DNA of 64,000 bases from JAVJST01 sp965229715 (GCA_965229715.1 CBDDJL010000002.1:1426001-1490000); one strand, 5' to 3'; shown: positions 18,537 through 27,714, counted from the stretch's first letter. Numbers and translations: made by a program. Notes: generated by a model from the sequence alone, not told the origin.

Positions 18537-19187
18537 ATGCCGGTGCGAGCTCTTTCCCGTTTTCTCATTGTTGCGGCTAGCGTTGTAGCGGCCCTGGCGA
18601 AGCCGTTGCCCGCCACCGCTCACCCTCACGCATGGATCGACCTCAGATCGACCGCCGTCGTTGACGCCGACGGCCGCATGGTCGCGATAGAGCAGCACTG
18701 GTTGTTCGGGGATTTCTACTCCGCCTACATCCTCGAGGACATCAAGGCGAGCGGCACGGAAGTCATCCAGGGTTTGCGCGACACAGCGCGCGCCAATCTT
18801 ATCGAGCTCGCCGCCTACGACTATTTTACGAAGGTGCGTCACGGTGCAGAGGCTATCGACTTCGCGAATGTCGAAACCTTCGAGACAGGCGTCATCAATG
18901 GCCGGGTATACCTTGCATTCCGACTCGACTTTCTCTCGCCTCTTGATCTTGCCGAGCATTCCGCAAGCTATGCAGTTTACGATCCGACATATTACATCGA
19001 AGTTCTGCATGCAGAGGGTATCAAGCCCGACGTTCGCCAGCAGGCGAACGCCTGCCGGGCTTCATTGACGGAACCGGACCCGACGTACGAGCAGATCGTT
19101 TTCGCGTCGTCGCTCGACCAGGACGAGAGTGGCGGTAACGGCCTTGGTGAAGTGTTTGCAGAATGGGTAACCGTGGAATGTCCATGA
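18537..19187 (+). CDS. DUF1007 family periplasmic protein
   Basis: The 216-residue product has a signal peptide (about residues 1-28, cleavage after PATA) and then HPHAWIDL at 29-36, the typical start of mature DUF1007 proteins. These proteins are regularly encoded beside NicO/RcnA-type nickel/cobalt transporters and are annotated as periplasmic transport-associated components, although their exact role is not known. The ATG at 18537 follows AGGAGAACG, a good ribosome site. The stop overlaps the next gene, a NicO-type transporter, as ATGA, which supports a joint role in Ni/Co handling. Confidence 0.85.
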   Translation: MPVRALSRFLIVAASVVAALAKPLPATAHPHAWIDLRSTAVVDADGRMVAIEQHWLFGDFYSAYILEDIKASGTEVIQGLRDTARANLIELAAYDYFTKVRHGAEAIDFANVETFETGVINGRVYLAFRLDFLSPLDLAEHSASYAVYDPTYYIEVLHAEGIKPDVRQQANACRASLTEPDPTYEQIVFASSLDQDESGGNGLGEVFAEWVTVECP

Positions 19188-20125
19188 CGGTGGACGGCCG
19201 GCCCTCGCGCTCGCCGTTGCGGCGATCCCTTCCGGTTACGCTCGCTCTTGGCGCCGTATTGATCGCGGCCGCGGCTCTGGCAGTCATGAATTGGCCGGTG
19301 ATCACCGCCAATATCCAGTTGATGCAGCAATCGTTCCACCGTCAGCTTGCGGTTGCCATTCGTCTCGCGGGACAGGAAGAAGGCGCGGCTTTCTGGTCGC
19401 TGATCGTCCTTAGCTTCGGATACGGCGTATTCCATGCAGCGGGACCTGGCCATGGCAAAATGGTCATTGCCACGTATCTCGCGAGTCGCCCGACGAAACT
19501 CGCCCGGGGACTCGCAATCTCCGTTCTGTCTTCGCTCACGCAGGGTGTAACCGCGGTATCTGCCGTCGGGGTGGGCGCATGGCTGCTCGGGTGGTCGGCT
19601 CGCGATATCAACGCGGCATCGGGCAATCTCGAGATCGCCAGCTACGGCCTTGTTTCGGCGATGGGGCTGGGCCTTGTCGTTCTCGCTGTCGCCAGAATGC
19701 GCCGCCGCGCCACCCGCTCGGAGGTGGGCCCTGCCGGCGGTTGCCATCACGATCACGGCGTACACAATCAATCGCCCGATAGCGCGTGGCAGGCCATTGT
19801 CATGATCTTCTCGATCGGAATCAGGCCGTGCAGCGGTGCTGTGCTCGTCCTGATCTTCGCTTTTGCTCTGAACATGGTTTGGGGCGGCGTGTTCGCCGTG
19901 CTGGCAATGTCCGCCGGCACGGCAATGACGGTCGCCGCGCTCGCGGTTCTGACCGTCGGCGCCCGGTCAACGGCGACGCGATTGTCTCATGCGATGGCGA
20001 TCAATGAGCGTGTGCTGATGCGCATTGGCGATATCGCCGCTGTATCCGGCGGCCTGATCATCTTTCTGCTCGGCGCGAGCCTGATATCTGCCGCATTGAG
20101 CGTACAATCGCATCCACTGCTTTAG
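19184..20125 (+). CDS. NicO/RcnA-type nickel/cobalt transporter
   Basis: The 313-residue polytopic membrane protein has the family motifs HAAGPGHGK at 84-92 and GIRPCSGA at 212-219 in transmembrane helices, and between them a short His-rich loop HHDHGVH at 188-194 that would bind divalent metal. RcnA-type members export Ni2+ and Co2+. I chose the ATG at 19184, which overlaps the DUF1007 TGA; ATGs at 19163 and 19178 are alternatives that only lengthen the cytoplasmic N terminus. Its 3' end overlaps queC by 4 bases on the opposite strand. No RcnR-like regulator is next to it. Confidence 0.85.
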   Translation: MTVDGRPSRSPLRRSLPVTLALGAVLIAAAALAVMNWPVITANIQLMQQSFHRQLAVAIRLAGQEEGAAFWSLIVLSFGYGVFHAAGPGHGKMVIATYLASRPTKLARGLAISVLSSLTQGVTAVSAVGVGAWLLGWSARDINAASGNLEIASYGLVSAMGLGLVVLAVARMRRRATRSEVGPAGGCHHDHGVHNQSPDSAWQAIVMIFSIGIRPCSGAVLVLIFAFALNMVWGGVFAVLAMSAGTAMTVAALAVLTVGARSTATRLSHAMAINERVLMRIGDIAAVSGGLIIFLLGASLISAALSVQSHPLL

Positions 20126-20832
20126 CGGGCTTCGCAGTATCTTTCCCACCCAGATTTGCGCAGGCTGCACGCTGGGCATTCGCCGCAGCCGTGACCCCAA
20201 TCGTGCCGTTCGCCGCGTTCACCGAGATAGCATGTGTGGGTCTCGTTCAGAATAACGTCGACCAACCCGTCGCCACCGAGGCTCGCGGCCAGAGCCCAGG
20301 TCTCGGCCTTGTCGATCCACATTAAGGGCGTGTGTAGTTCAAACTCTGCATCCATGCCCAAATTGAGTGCGGCGTTCAACGCCCTGACCGTCGTGTCCCG
20401 GCAATCGGGATAACCTGAGTAATCCGTCTCGCACATGCCCCCGACGATGTGCCGGATGCCGCGGCGGTAGGCGACAGTGGCGGCGAACGTCAGGAATACG
20501 ATATTGCGGCCCGGAACGAACGTGTTCGGCAAACCGCTCTCCAGCATGGCGATTTCGGCATCACGGGTCAGGGCGGTATCGCTGATCTGGCCCAGCACGC
20601 CCAGATCGATCAGATGATCGTCGGCAATACGCACCTGCCAATCAGGCGACAGTGCGGCGACGCCATTGCGCACGGGTTCTCTGTAATCGAGCTCGATGGC
20701 ATGCCGTTGACCGTAGTCGAAACCGATAGTCTCAACCCGCGAGTAACGGTCCAGAGCCCAGGCGAGACAGGTTGCCGAGTCCTGACCGCCGGAAAACAGC
20801 ACCAGCGCCGCCTGATTGTTCAGTGCCGACAT
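20122..20832 (-). CDS. queC: QueC, 7-cyano-7-deazaguanine (preQ0) synthase
   Basis: QueC converts 7-carboxy-7-deazaguanine to preQ0 using ATP and ammonia, on the way to queuosine in tRNA. The 236-residue product has the PP-loop SGGQDS at 14-19 and a C-terminal zinc-binding cysteine cluster in GHGCGECPACSLR, preceded by another cysteine in THTCY. It lies downstream of the F0 operon on the minus strand, separated from it by a hairpin terminator. No preQ1-type riboswitch is apparent in the short leader. No other que gene is in the window. Confidence 0.95.
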   Translation of the reverse strand: MSALNNQAALVLFSGGQDSATCLAWALDRYSRVETIGFDYGQRHAIELDYREPVRNGVAALSPDWQVRIADDHLIDLGVLGQISDTALTRDAEIAMLESGLPNTFVPGRNIVFLTFAATVAYRRGIRHIVGGMCETDYSGYPDCRDTTVRALNAALNLGMDAEFELHTPLMWIDKAETWALAASLGGDGLVDVILNETHTCYLGERGERHDWGHGCGECPACSLRKSGWERYCEAR

Positions 20833-20857
20833 GGGGACGGGTATCTCTCAAACGATA

Positions 20858-20877
20858 ACAGGGCCCGAAGGCCCCGT
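20858..20877 (-). terminator. UUCG-capped hairpin after the F0 ATP synthase operon
   Basis: On the minus strand ACGGGGCC-TTCG-GGCCCTGT forms an 8-pair stem (one G-T pair) with a TTCG tetraloop, then TATCGTTT. It lies 34 bases after the atpF stop and ahead of queC, so it most likely ends the ATP synthase transcript. The T-tract is imperfect. Confidence 0.6.
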
Positions 20878-20910
20878 CAGAATGATCGAAACGCTGCACA
20901 CGGCGCAAGA

Positions 20911-21396
20911 TCAGTGAAGTTTTTTCGCCACCTGTTCGATGGACGCGTCGACCAGCTTGCCGCCCTTGTCACCGGCGACCTGATCGCTGACCACGTCACG
21001 GGTCGCATTCATGGCTATATCGACAGCCATGCGCCTGATCTGATCGACAGCCTGGGCTTCCGCCTGCGCGATGCGGTCCGTCGCCATCTTCTCACGCCGC
21101 GCCAATGCCTGTTCGAGACGTTCCGCACCGTTTTTGCGCATACGCTCGGCTTCTTCCTTGGCGGCCGCCGTGATGTTGGCGATCTCGTCTTCGGCCTCGC
21201 GCTGCTTACGCTGGTAGGTCGCCAACAGGTCCTGGGCTTCCTCGCGCAGTTTTTCGGCTTCGCGGATCTCGTTTTCGATCTGCTCGGCGCGCTTGTCGAG
21301 TTGCGCCCCAACCATTCCCGGTACCTTGAGAAAGATCAGTACTACAAAGAAAATGACGAATGCGACGGCTACCCAGAATGTCGGATCGTAAAACAT
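20911..21396 (-). CDS. atpF: ATP synthase F0 subunit b
   Basis: Subunit b is half of the peripheral stalk that holds F1 to the membrane sector. The 161-residue product has one N-terminal membrane helix (about residues 6-25) and then a long charged helix rich in Glu, Lys and Arg with coiled-coil character. It is the last gene of a minus-strand F0 operon and follows a second b-type gene by 18 bases. Having two different b-type subunits as a heterodimer is typical of alphaproteobacteria. Which of the two is called b or b' is inferred from gene order. Confidence 0.92.
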   Translation of the reverse strand: MFYDPTFWVAVAFVIFFVVLIFLKVPGMVGAQLDKRAEQIENEIREAEKLREEAQDLLATYQRKQREAEDEIANITAAAKEEAERMRKNGAERLEQALARREKMATDRIAQAEAQAVDQIRRMAVDIAMNATRDVVSDQVAGDKGGKLVDASIEQVAKKLH

Positions 21397-21414
21397 CTCT
21401 CTCTCCCGTCTCCG

Positions 21415-21909
21415 TCAGCCCTGCGCCTTCATGGCGCCGTCGACGGCTTTCTCGACCGCGGCTCGGTCGGGGGCTTCCCCGACCAGCTTCTCGGTCGCGG
21501 CGACGGCAACATCGACGGCGGTGTCGCGGATTCCCGTGAGTGCCTTTTCCCGCGCCTGCGCGATGGCCTTCTCGCTTTCGGCGATGCGAGCCTGAAGCTT
21601 TTCGGCCAATTCCTCTTCCTGCTTCGCCGCCTCTGCGGCGATCTCAGCGGCGGTATCGTTGACCAGATCGTGCGCCTTCTCGCGGGCATCGGCGAGCGAC
21701 GCCTCGTAAGCCTCAATGGCCGCCTCGGCGTCTTTCTTTGCCGCCTCGGCCTTGTCGAGATTGTCGTCGATCCGCTTCTGACGGGCCTCTAGCACGTCCG
21801 CAATCCGCGGTACGGCAATGCGCCACATCACGAAGAAGAGCGCGGCGAAGGTAATGACCAGCCAGAAAATCTGCGACGGAAATGTCGCGATTTGCTCAAG
21901 TTGAGGCAT
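21415..21909 (-). CDS. atpF': ATP synthase F0 subunit b'
   Basis: This is the second peripheral-stalk subunit, 164 residues, with a membrane helix near residues 10-32 (FWLVITFAALFFVMW) followed by a long acidic and basic helix with repeated Ala, Glu and Lys. It pairs with the b subunit encoded downstream. The gene lies between atpE and atpF in the F0 operon. Sequence beyond the membrane helix is low in distinct motifs, so the assignment rests on architecture and context. Some annotators name this gene atpG. Confidence 0.92.
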   Translation of the reverse strand: MPQLEQIATFPSQIFWLVITFAALFFVMWRIAVPRIADVLEARQKRIDDNLDKAEAAKKDAEAAIEAYEASLADAREKAHDLVNDTAAEIAAEAAKQEEELAEKLQARIAESEKAIAQAREKALTGIRDTAVDVAVAATEKLVGEAPDRAAVEKAVDGAMKAQG

Positions 21910-21959
21910 GACGACTCCTCAGGAGGCGGCAGCGCCCGCTGGAGCGGGCGCCGATCCGA

Positions 21960-22184
21960 TTAGCCGAACAGGATGACGAGGGCGATAACCAGCGCGAACA
22001 GCGCGATGGCTTCCACCAGCGCGAAGCCCAGCATGGTCATCGGGAAGACGGCGCCCTGCGCCGAGGGGTTGCGGCCGACAGCCTGAATGAACGAGGCGAA
22101 GATGTTGCCGATACCGATACCCGAACCGATAACACCGATAACGGCGAGACCGGCGCCCAGCAGCTTGGCAGCTTCGAGTTCCAT
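21960..22184 (-). CDS. atpE: ATP synthase F0 subunit c (proteolipid ring)
   Basis: Subunit c forms the proton-driven rotor ring. The 74-residue product is two membrane helices joined by a polar loop (RNPSAQG). The first helix has the glycine pattern GSGIGIG and the second carries the proton-binding glutamate at about residue 58 in FALVEAI. A glutamate rather than aspartate is normal for this class. There is no clear sodium-binding Gln/Thr pattern, so a proton-driven enzyme is expected. Confidence 0.96.
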   Translation of the reverse strand: MELEAAKLLGAGLAVIGVIGSGIGIGNIFASFIQAVGRNPSAQGAVFPMTMLGFALVEAIALFALVIALVILFG

Positions 22185-22229
22185 GATGTTGTCCTTTTCT
22201 ACTCTAGTCGTGAACGGTTGATGGGATGA

Positions 22230-22964
22230 TCAGTGCAGATGCAGTGCATCGTTAAGATAAAGGCAGGTCAGGATGGTAAACACGAACGCCTGAAGGAAGG
22301 CGATCACGAATTCCAGTCCCGTCAAGGCGACGACGAATGCCAGCGGCAGGACGCCGGCGAAGCCCAGCGAAATGATAAATCCGGCAAAAACTTTCAGCAG
22401 GGTGTGTCCGGCAAGCATGTTGGCGAACAGTCGCACGCTCAGGCTGATCGGCCGCGAGAGATACGAAATGATCTCGATCGGGATCAGCAGCGGCGCCATG
22501 TAGAGCGGCACGCCCGGCGGCATGAAGAACGAGAAGAAGTGCATCTTGTGCTTGGCCAGCGCAATAACAGTGACCATGACGAACACAAAGGCCGCCATCG
22601 CGAAAGTCACCGCAATATGGCTGGTGAACGTAAAGCTGTAGGGGATCATGCCCCACATGTTACCGAACAGCACAAACATGAAGACGGTGAAAACGAACGG
22701 GAAGTATTTGCGACCTTCGTTGCCGACCGTGTCTTTCAACAGATTGGCGATGAATATGTAACTGAGTTCCGCCATCGACTGCCAACGGCCGGGCACGTGC
22801 GCGTGCTTGCGCATGCCGCCGACGAGGAAAATCGAGACGGTGATGACCGTCAGTACCATGAACAGCGAGGAATTGGTGAACGAGAGATCGACCGATCCGA
22901 ATTGCATCGGAATCAGTTCTTTGATCTCGAACTGCGCCAACGGGCTTTGATTATCTCCGGCCAA
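22230..22964 (-). CDS. atpB: ATP synthase F0 subunit a
   Basis: Subunit a provides the two proton half-channels next to the c ring. The 244-residue product is a polytopic membrane protein with the essential arginine at about residue 178 in SVRLFANMLAGH and the upstream segment FGNMWGMIPYSFT. It lies between atpI and atpE in the operon order I-B-E-F'-F. Length is normal for alphaproteobacteria. No anomalies seen. Confidence 0.96.
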   Translation of the reverse strand: MAGDNQSPLAQFEIKELIPMQFGSVDLSFTNSSLFMVLTVITVSIFLVGGMRKHAHVPGRWQSMAELSYIFIANLLKDTVGNEGRKYFPFVFTVFMFVLFGNMWGMIPYSFTFTSHIAVTFAMAAFVFVMVTVIALAKHKMHFFSFFMPPGVPLYMAPLLIPIEIISYLSRPISLSVRLFANMLAGHTLLKVFAGFIISLGFAGVLPLAFVVALTGLEFVIAFLQAFVFTILTCLYLNDALHLH

Positions 22965-22990
22965 CGCTGAAACCCCTCTCGAACTCTCGT

Positions 22991-23374
22991 CTAGTTGTCT
23001 TTCGGCTCATCCCGGTTATCCCGGGTATCCGCCGCATCCGGCTTCTCATAACCGACGGCGTAACCATAGCCGCTGGCCATCCTGTAAACATTCAGAACCC
23101 CGGCTGCGCCGCCGATGACGATGAAAACGATCATCAGCCATGGCCGCGTGTCCAGCCAATAGTCCAGCAGCCAGCCAATACCGAGGCCGACGGCTAGGGC
23201 GGAAACTAACTCGACGGCGACCCGGAAGGCAAGACCAAGTGCGCTTCCGGGGGGCGATTTCAGGCGTTTTGCGAGTTTCGACGGTTCGTCGCGGCGGCGG
23301 CGCGTTTCGTCAAGTCGGCGGCCAAGCCCGTCCAGGTCGTCCGGCGGCCGTGAGTCGGGCGAATTTTCAGCCAT
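22991..23374 (-). CDS. atpI: AtpI-like F0 assembly protein
   Basis: The 127-residue product has a hydrophilic, Arg-rich N-terminal third (residues 1-45) and two hydrophobic helices in the second half, with GLGIGWLLDYWLDTRPW between them, a pattern typical of alphaproteobacterial AtpI, which helps assemble the c ring. I chose the ATG at 23374, since the in-frame extension to 23404 adds a hydrophobic run not expected at this N terminus. It is the first gene of the F0 operon, after a structured spacer behind smc. Confidence 0.85.
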   Translation of the reverse strand: MAENSPDSRPPDDLDGLGRRLDETRRRRDEPSKLAKRLKSPPGSALGLAFRVAVELVSALAVGLGIGWLLDYWLDTRPWLMIVFIVIGGAAGVLNVYRMASGYGYAVGYEKPDAADTRDNRDEPKDN

Positions 23375-23469
23375 AACTACGCAAATCACCCTAGACGGGA
23401 TCACGTTTTGACGGAAGCACGGGGTGTTTCGTCAAAATGTGTGAATCCGATCTATTCTAAAGACTTACA

Positions 23470-23524
23470 GCAGATTCACATGTTTTGCGGATCGCAAAAG
23501 CGATACCGACAAAACATGATCTGC
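23470..23524. repeat. Long imperfect inverted repeat between smc and atpI
   Basis: GCAGAT plus CATGTTTTG on the left (23470-23487, with a 3-base bulge) pairs with CAAAACATG plus ATCTGC on the right (23510-23524). Nested inside is a second stem ATCGC-AAAA-GCGAT (23491-23504). It begins within two bases of the smc stop. It may be an smc terminator, an mRNA-stabilising hairpin, or a copy of a dispersed palindromic repeat family. Confidence 0.6.
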
Positions 23525-23525
23525 C

Positions 23526-26500
23526 CTAGGCCGTGGCGCGCATCGCCTCGGCTTCCTTGAGGTTGACTGAAACCAGCTTGGAAACGCCGCGTTCGGTCAT
23601 GGTGACGCCGAACAACCGATCCATGCGGGCCATGGTCATGCGATGGTGGGTAATGACCAGGAAGCGGGTACCGGTATCTTCGGAAATGCGGTCCAGAAGC
23701 GTACAGAAGCGATCGACGTTGGCATCATCGAGCGGCGCGTCGACTTCGTCGAGTACGCAAATCGGTGCGGGGTTGGTCAGAAACACCGCAAACAGCAAGG
23801 CAAGCGCCGTTAGCGCCTGTTCGCCGCCCGACAGCAGCGACAGAACCTGCAGCTTTTTGCCCGGCGGACTGGCCATGATTTCGAGGCCGGCTTCCAGCGG
23901 ATCGTCGGACTCGGTCAGGCTGAGGTGCGCCGCACCGCCGCCGAACAGCTTGACGAACAGTTCCTGGAAATGACTGTCGACGTCGTTGAAGGCGGCCAAC
24001 AAACGCTCGCGTCCTTCGCGGTTCAGCTCGTTGATGCCCTTGCGCAGTTTGTCGATGGCGGCGAGCAGATCCTCGCGCTCGCTACCAAGCGTTTCGATCT
24101 GCTCGGTCAGTTCCTCGGCTTCCTGTTCGGCGCGCAGGTTGACAGGCCCCATGTTGTCGCGCTCGCGGTGCAGGCGTTCGACCCGCCGCTCCGACGCTTC
24201 GAGATCGGGCAGATCCGCATCCTCCTTAAGCTCGGCGATACCGGCGAGAGCCTTCGGTTCGGCGTGCAGCAGTTCGGCAACCCGCTCGACGATGCCGTTC
24301 AATGCCTGACGGTGCTGGTCGACGAGCCCCTCCGCACGGGCCCGGCCTTCGCGGGCGTCGGCAAGCGCGGCTTCGCCCTCGCGGGCGGCCTGCCCGAGCT
24401 CGCGCGCACGGGTTTCGGTTTCGCTGAGGCGGTCGGCAGCATCACGGCGCGTGCGTTCGGCGATTTCGAGGCTCTCGGTGATCTCGAGGCGCTTGCGTTC
24501 GATCTCTGCCGGTAAATCCGATAGGCGGGCGCGTTCCTCGGTCAGACGGTCGCGGCGTTCTTCAAGCTGTTCGATCTGATGGCGGGCGTCGCCGGCTCGG
24601 TCGCGCCAAGACTGGATCTCGTCGCCAAGAGCCGTCAGCCGACGCTCGCGGTCTTCTGCGGCGCGCGCCAACCCGGCGTGGCGGCTGCGGATATCGGTTT
24701 GCCGCGCGCGCTGCTCGTTCAGATCGGTGCGGATGGCCGCGAGATTGTCGCGTTTGGTCTCGAGCGCCGGCGCCTCATTGAGCGCCGTTTCGGCTTCGGC
24801 CAGACGCTTTTCGGTATCTTCCAGATCAATGTTGAGCGACTCGAGTTGCTCGTCGAGAGCGGCAACCCGCGACGACCTGGCCGCTGCCTGCTCCTTGCAC
24901 GCCGCCCGGCGCTCAAGTGCGGCGGAGAGATGCCGTTCTGCGCTTTCGGCTTCGTTGCGGGCCGTCTTAAGTGCCGTTTCCGCCGTTTCGAGCCGGTCTT
25001 TCGCTGCCCGCGTATCGGCGGCAGCATTTTCGGCGGCCTTTCGTTGACCGGAAATTTCCTTGCGGATATCTGCGAGGCGATTGCGCTGTTCAAGGCGTTT
25101 CGCGGCACCTGTTGCCGCGTCGGGCGAGACGGTGAAACCGTCCCAGCGCCACAACCAGCCATCGCGGCTAACCAGCCGCTGGCCGGTTTTCAACTGGTCC
25201 TGCAAGCGCTTGCCAGTATCGACGTCGTCGACCAGGCCGATTTGTGTGAGGCGGCGCGATAATGCCCGTGGCGCGTTGACATGGGTATTGAGCGGCGTCG
25301 CACCCGTGGGCAGGGCCGGGGAATCGCCGATCGCATCGAGCGTGCGCCAATGAATCTGTGCCGGTTCATCGGCAGGCGCTGTAAGATCGTCGCCGAGCGC
25401 CGCGCCGAGGGCGGCTTCGAAGCCGGCTTCGACATTCACCGCATCGATCAGGGGTGCGAACATCTCCGGTTCATCGCTTTCGAGCACGTCGGCGAGAGCG
25501 GAGGCTTCCGCCTCGGCGCGGGTCAACGCCTCGCGCGCCGTTTCGTCACGGCTCCGTGCGGCATCGAGGTCTGCCGATGCAACGACACGATCCTGATCCG
25601 CTTTTTCGATGGCGGCACGCGACGTCGCGAGAGCGGATTCCGCCGCTTCGGCATCGTGCTCGGCGGCTTCGAGTTCGCCGGTTTCGCCGGCGAGCGCCAA
25701 TAGCTGCTCACGGTGTTCATTGCCGTCGGCAATACGCCGGTTGAGTCGCTCAAGCTGTTCGCGAAGCTCGGTAATCGTCCGGCTGAGGCCGGCGATGCGG
25801 GCCTCCTCGGCGGCAAGTTCTTCTGTAAGGCTAGTATTTTGCCGGTCCAACTCTCCAACAGCACCGTCGATTTCCGCAACGGCCTCGGCCGCCTCGGCAA
25901 GAGCGTCACCACTATTTTCGCGCTCACCTTCGAGTTGCTCACGCTCGGCGTCGAGCCGGGCGATCGCTTCGCCGGCATCGGACTGACGGGTCTGTTCGCG
26001 CTCAAGGTCGGCAGCGATCTGGTCCAACCGTTCGGAAATGGCATGTGCCTCGCGCGACAGCCGCGCTTCCTCTTCGGCCAGATTGTCACGCGCGATAATG
26101 AGGCGCTGCAGGGCAGCCGCGGCCTCGGCCTCGTTCTTGCGAAGCGCCGGCAATTCCTCGGCGGCTTTGCTTTCGGCGACGTTCGCCGCCGCTGCCGCGC
26201 GGGTCAGCTGATTGACCTTGTCTTCGATGTCCTGAAGTGCTTCGCGCGACGATTGCAGCGCCGCCTCGGCCTTTGTCCAGCGCACATGGTAGAGCGTTGC
26301 CTCGGCCTTGCGGATATGGTCGCTGAGGTTGCGATAGCGGGTGGCCTGTCGCGCCTGTTTTTTCAAGCTCTGCAGTTGCGTGTCGAGGGTTTGCAGAATG
26401 TCATCGAGGCGTTCCAGGTTGGTCTCGGCACCACGCAGCCTCAACTCGGCTTCGTGGCGGCGCGAGTGCAGGCCGGTGATGCCGGCGGCTTCCTCGAGCA

Positions 26501-26990
26501 GATGACGCCGGTCGACCGGCTTCTGCGAAATGATCTGGCCGATGCGGCCCTGGCTCACAAGCGCCGTCGACCGCGCGCCGGTCGCGGCGTCGGCGAACAG
26601 CAGCTGGACATCGCGGGCACGAACTTCCTTGCCGTTAACCCGGTAGGTCGAGCCCTTGTCGCGCTCGATTTTTCGGCTGACTTCAAGGTCGTCGAAATCG
26701 TTGAACTGGGCCGGCGCCGACCGTGTCCGGTTGTCGAGCGCGAGAAGGACTTCTGCATTATTACGCGCCGGCCGGCTCGCCGTGCCGCCGAAGATGACGT
26801 CTTCCATCTCCGAGCCGCGCATTTGCTTGGCCGACGTTTCGCCCATGACCCATCGCATCGCCTCGACGAGGTTGGATTTGCCGCAGCCGTTCGGCCCGAC
26901 GACGCCCGTGAGACCGAGCTCGACGGGTATTTCCGTCGAGTCGACGAACGACTTGAAGCCGACCAGCTTGAGCTTCTTGAATTGAATCAA
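23526..26990 (-). CDS. smc: SMC chromosome condensation/segregation ATPase
   Basis: SMC is the core ATPase of the bacterial condensin that compacts and segregates chromosomes with ScpA and ScpB. The 1154-residue product has Walker A GPNGCGKS at 32-39, two very long coiled-coil arms (about 165-510 and 660-1000) around a hinge, the ABC signature LSGGEQALTALALLF and Walker B CVLDEVDAPLDDANV near the C terminus. It follows a dsbA-like gene, as in many alphaproteobacteria. scpA and scpB are not in the window. The long antisense reading frames across it are composition artefacts. Confidence 0.96.
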   Translation of the reverse strand: MIQFKKLKLVGFKSFVDSTEIPVELGLTGVVGPNGCGKSNLVEAMRWVMGETSAKQMRGSEMEDVIFGGTASRPARNNAEVLLALDNRTRSAPAQFNDFDDLEVSRKIERDKGSTYRVNGKEVRARDVQLLFADAATGARSTALVSQGRIGQIISQKPVDRRHLLEEAAGITGLHSRRHEAELRLRGAETNLERLDDILQTLDTQLQSLKKQARQATRYRNLSDHIRKAEATLYHVRWTKAEAALQSSREALQDIEDKVNQLTRAAAAANVAESKAAEELPALRKNEAEAAAALQRLIIARDNLAEEEARLSREAHAISERLDQIAADLEREQTRQSDAGEAIARLDAEREQLEGERENSGDALAEAAEAVAEIDGAVGELDRQNTSLTEELAAEEARIAGLSRTITELREQLERLNRRIADGNEHREQLLALAGETGELEAAEHDAEAAESALATSRAAIEKADQDRVVASADLDAARSRDETAREALTRAEAEASALADVLESDEPEMFAPLIDAVNVEAGFEAALGAALGDDLTAPADEPAQIHWRTLDAIGDSPALPTGATPLNTHVNAPRALSRRLTQIGLVDDVDTGKRLQDQLKTGQRLVSRDGWLWRWDGFTVSPDAATGAAKRLEQRNRLADIRKEISGQRKAAENAAADTRAAKDRLETAETALKTARNEAESAERHLSAALERRAACKEQAAARSSRVAALDEQLESLNIDLEDTEKRLAEAETALNEAPALETKRDNLAAIRTDLNEQRARQTDIRSRHAGLARAAEDRERRLTALGDEIQSWRDRAGDARHQIEQLEERRDRLTEERARLSDLPAEIERKRLEITESLEIAERTRRDAADRLSETETRARELGQAAREGEAALADAREGRARAEGLVDQHRQALNGIVERVAELLHAEPKALAGIAELKEDADLPDLEASERRVERLHRERDNMGPVNLRAEQEAEELTEQIETLGSEREDLLAAIDKLRKGINELNREGRERLLAAFNDVDSHFQELFVKLFGGGAAHLSLTESDDPLEAGLEIMASPPGKKLQVLSLLSGGEQALTALALLFAVFLTNPAPICVLDEVDAPLDDANVDRFCTLLDRISEDTGTRFLVITHHRMTMARMDRLFGVTMTERGVSKLVSVNLKEAEAMRATA

Positions 26991-27044
26991 GCTCGTTTCT
27001 CTCCCAACCCCGGCAACCGCGAATCGGCCGCCAACCCCAATTGT

Positions 27045-27060
27045 CCCGCCAATTGGCGGG
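27045..27060. repeat. 16-base palindrome between dsbA-like gene and smc
   Basis: CCCGCCAATTGGCGGG is fully self-complementary and lies 6 bases after the dsbA-like stop. No T-run follows on the minus strand, so it is either an mRNA hairpin or a protein-binding palindrome and not a clear terminator. Confidence 0.45.
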
Positions 27061-27066
27061 TTTCGT

Positions 27067-27714
27067 CTAGACCAATTCCTCGTCGAGCGCTGCGCGGAAC
27101 GCCTCGTAAGGTTGATTACCCTCTATCTTGCGGCCGCTCGGCTGCAGGATGAACGTCGGTGTTGCTTCGACGTTATGCTCATCTGACCCGGCCTCCGCAC
27201 GGCTGCGGATGCCCTCGATCAGATCCTCGTTCTGCAGACAGGCCTCTACGTCGCTGCCGCTGAGGCCGCCGAACTTGGCAACGCGTGTAAGCGATTCAAT
27301 CGGGTTCGGCGACTGGCTCCAGTCCGACTGGTTCTGGAACATCAGTTCGACCATGCCGAAGTAACGCTCCTTGGGCGCGCATCGGGTGATCATGGCCGCC
27401 GCCAGTGCCCGGGTGCCGAGCGGGAAGTCACGATACTCAAGCCGGACCTTGCCGGTGTCGATGTAGTCTTTCTTGAGTTGCGGCAGCGTGTCGCGATGAA
27501 ACGCCATACAGTGCGGGCACCCGAGCGAGGAGTACTCGATCATCGTGATCGGCGCGTCGTCGCTACCGAGAACCCGGGTTGCGAGCGCCTCGTCGGTCGA
27601 GAGAATTTCAGCGGCCGCGTCATCGAGAGGGATCGTGACAGATACCGCGGCAGCGGTGGCAGAAAGCGTCCAGACGCCGAACGAGCGGCGGGAGATTGGC
27701 AGATGTAGGCCCAA
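27067..27714 (-). CDS. DsbA-family periplasmic thiol-disulfide oxidoreductase
   Basis: The 215-residue product has an N-terminal export signal with SRRSFG, which looks like a Tat motif, followed by a hydrophobic run to about residue 35. A thioredoxin fold follows, with the active site CPHC at 66-69 and a cis-proline loop EATPTFIL. This matches the DsbA/BdbD-like group that forms or isomerises disulfides in the periplasm. It lies just upstream of smc on the minus strand, a pairing common in alphaproteobacteria. Lack of a dedicated DsbB nearby leaves its redox partner unknown. Confidence 0.88.
   Translation of the reverse strand: MGLHLPISRRSFGVWTLSATAAAVSVTIPLDDAAAEILSTDEALATRVLGSDDAPITMIEYSSLGCPHCMAFHRDTLPQLKKDYIDTGKVRLEYRDFPLGTRALAAAMITRCAPKERYFGMVELMFQNQSDWSQSPNPIESLTRVAKFGGLSGSDVEACLQNEDLIEGIRSRAEAGSDEHNVEATPTFILQPSGRKIEGNQPYEAFRAALDEELV

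Noticed and set aside
20449..21792. Plus-strand frame across queC and the ATP synthase b genes
   Set aside because: Mirror of three well-supported minus-strand genes.
25713..27152. Plus-strand open frame of about 480 codons opposite smc
   Set aside because: The smc coiled-coil region is GC-rich and leaves long antisense frames; no motif or ribosome site supports it.
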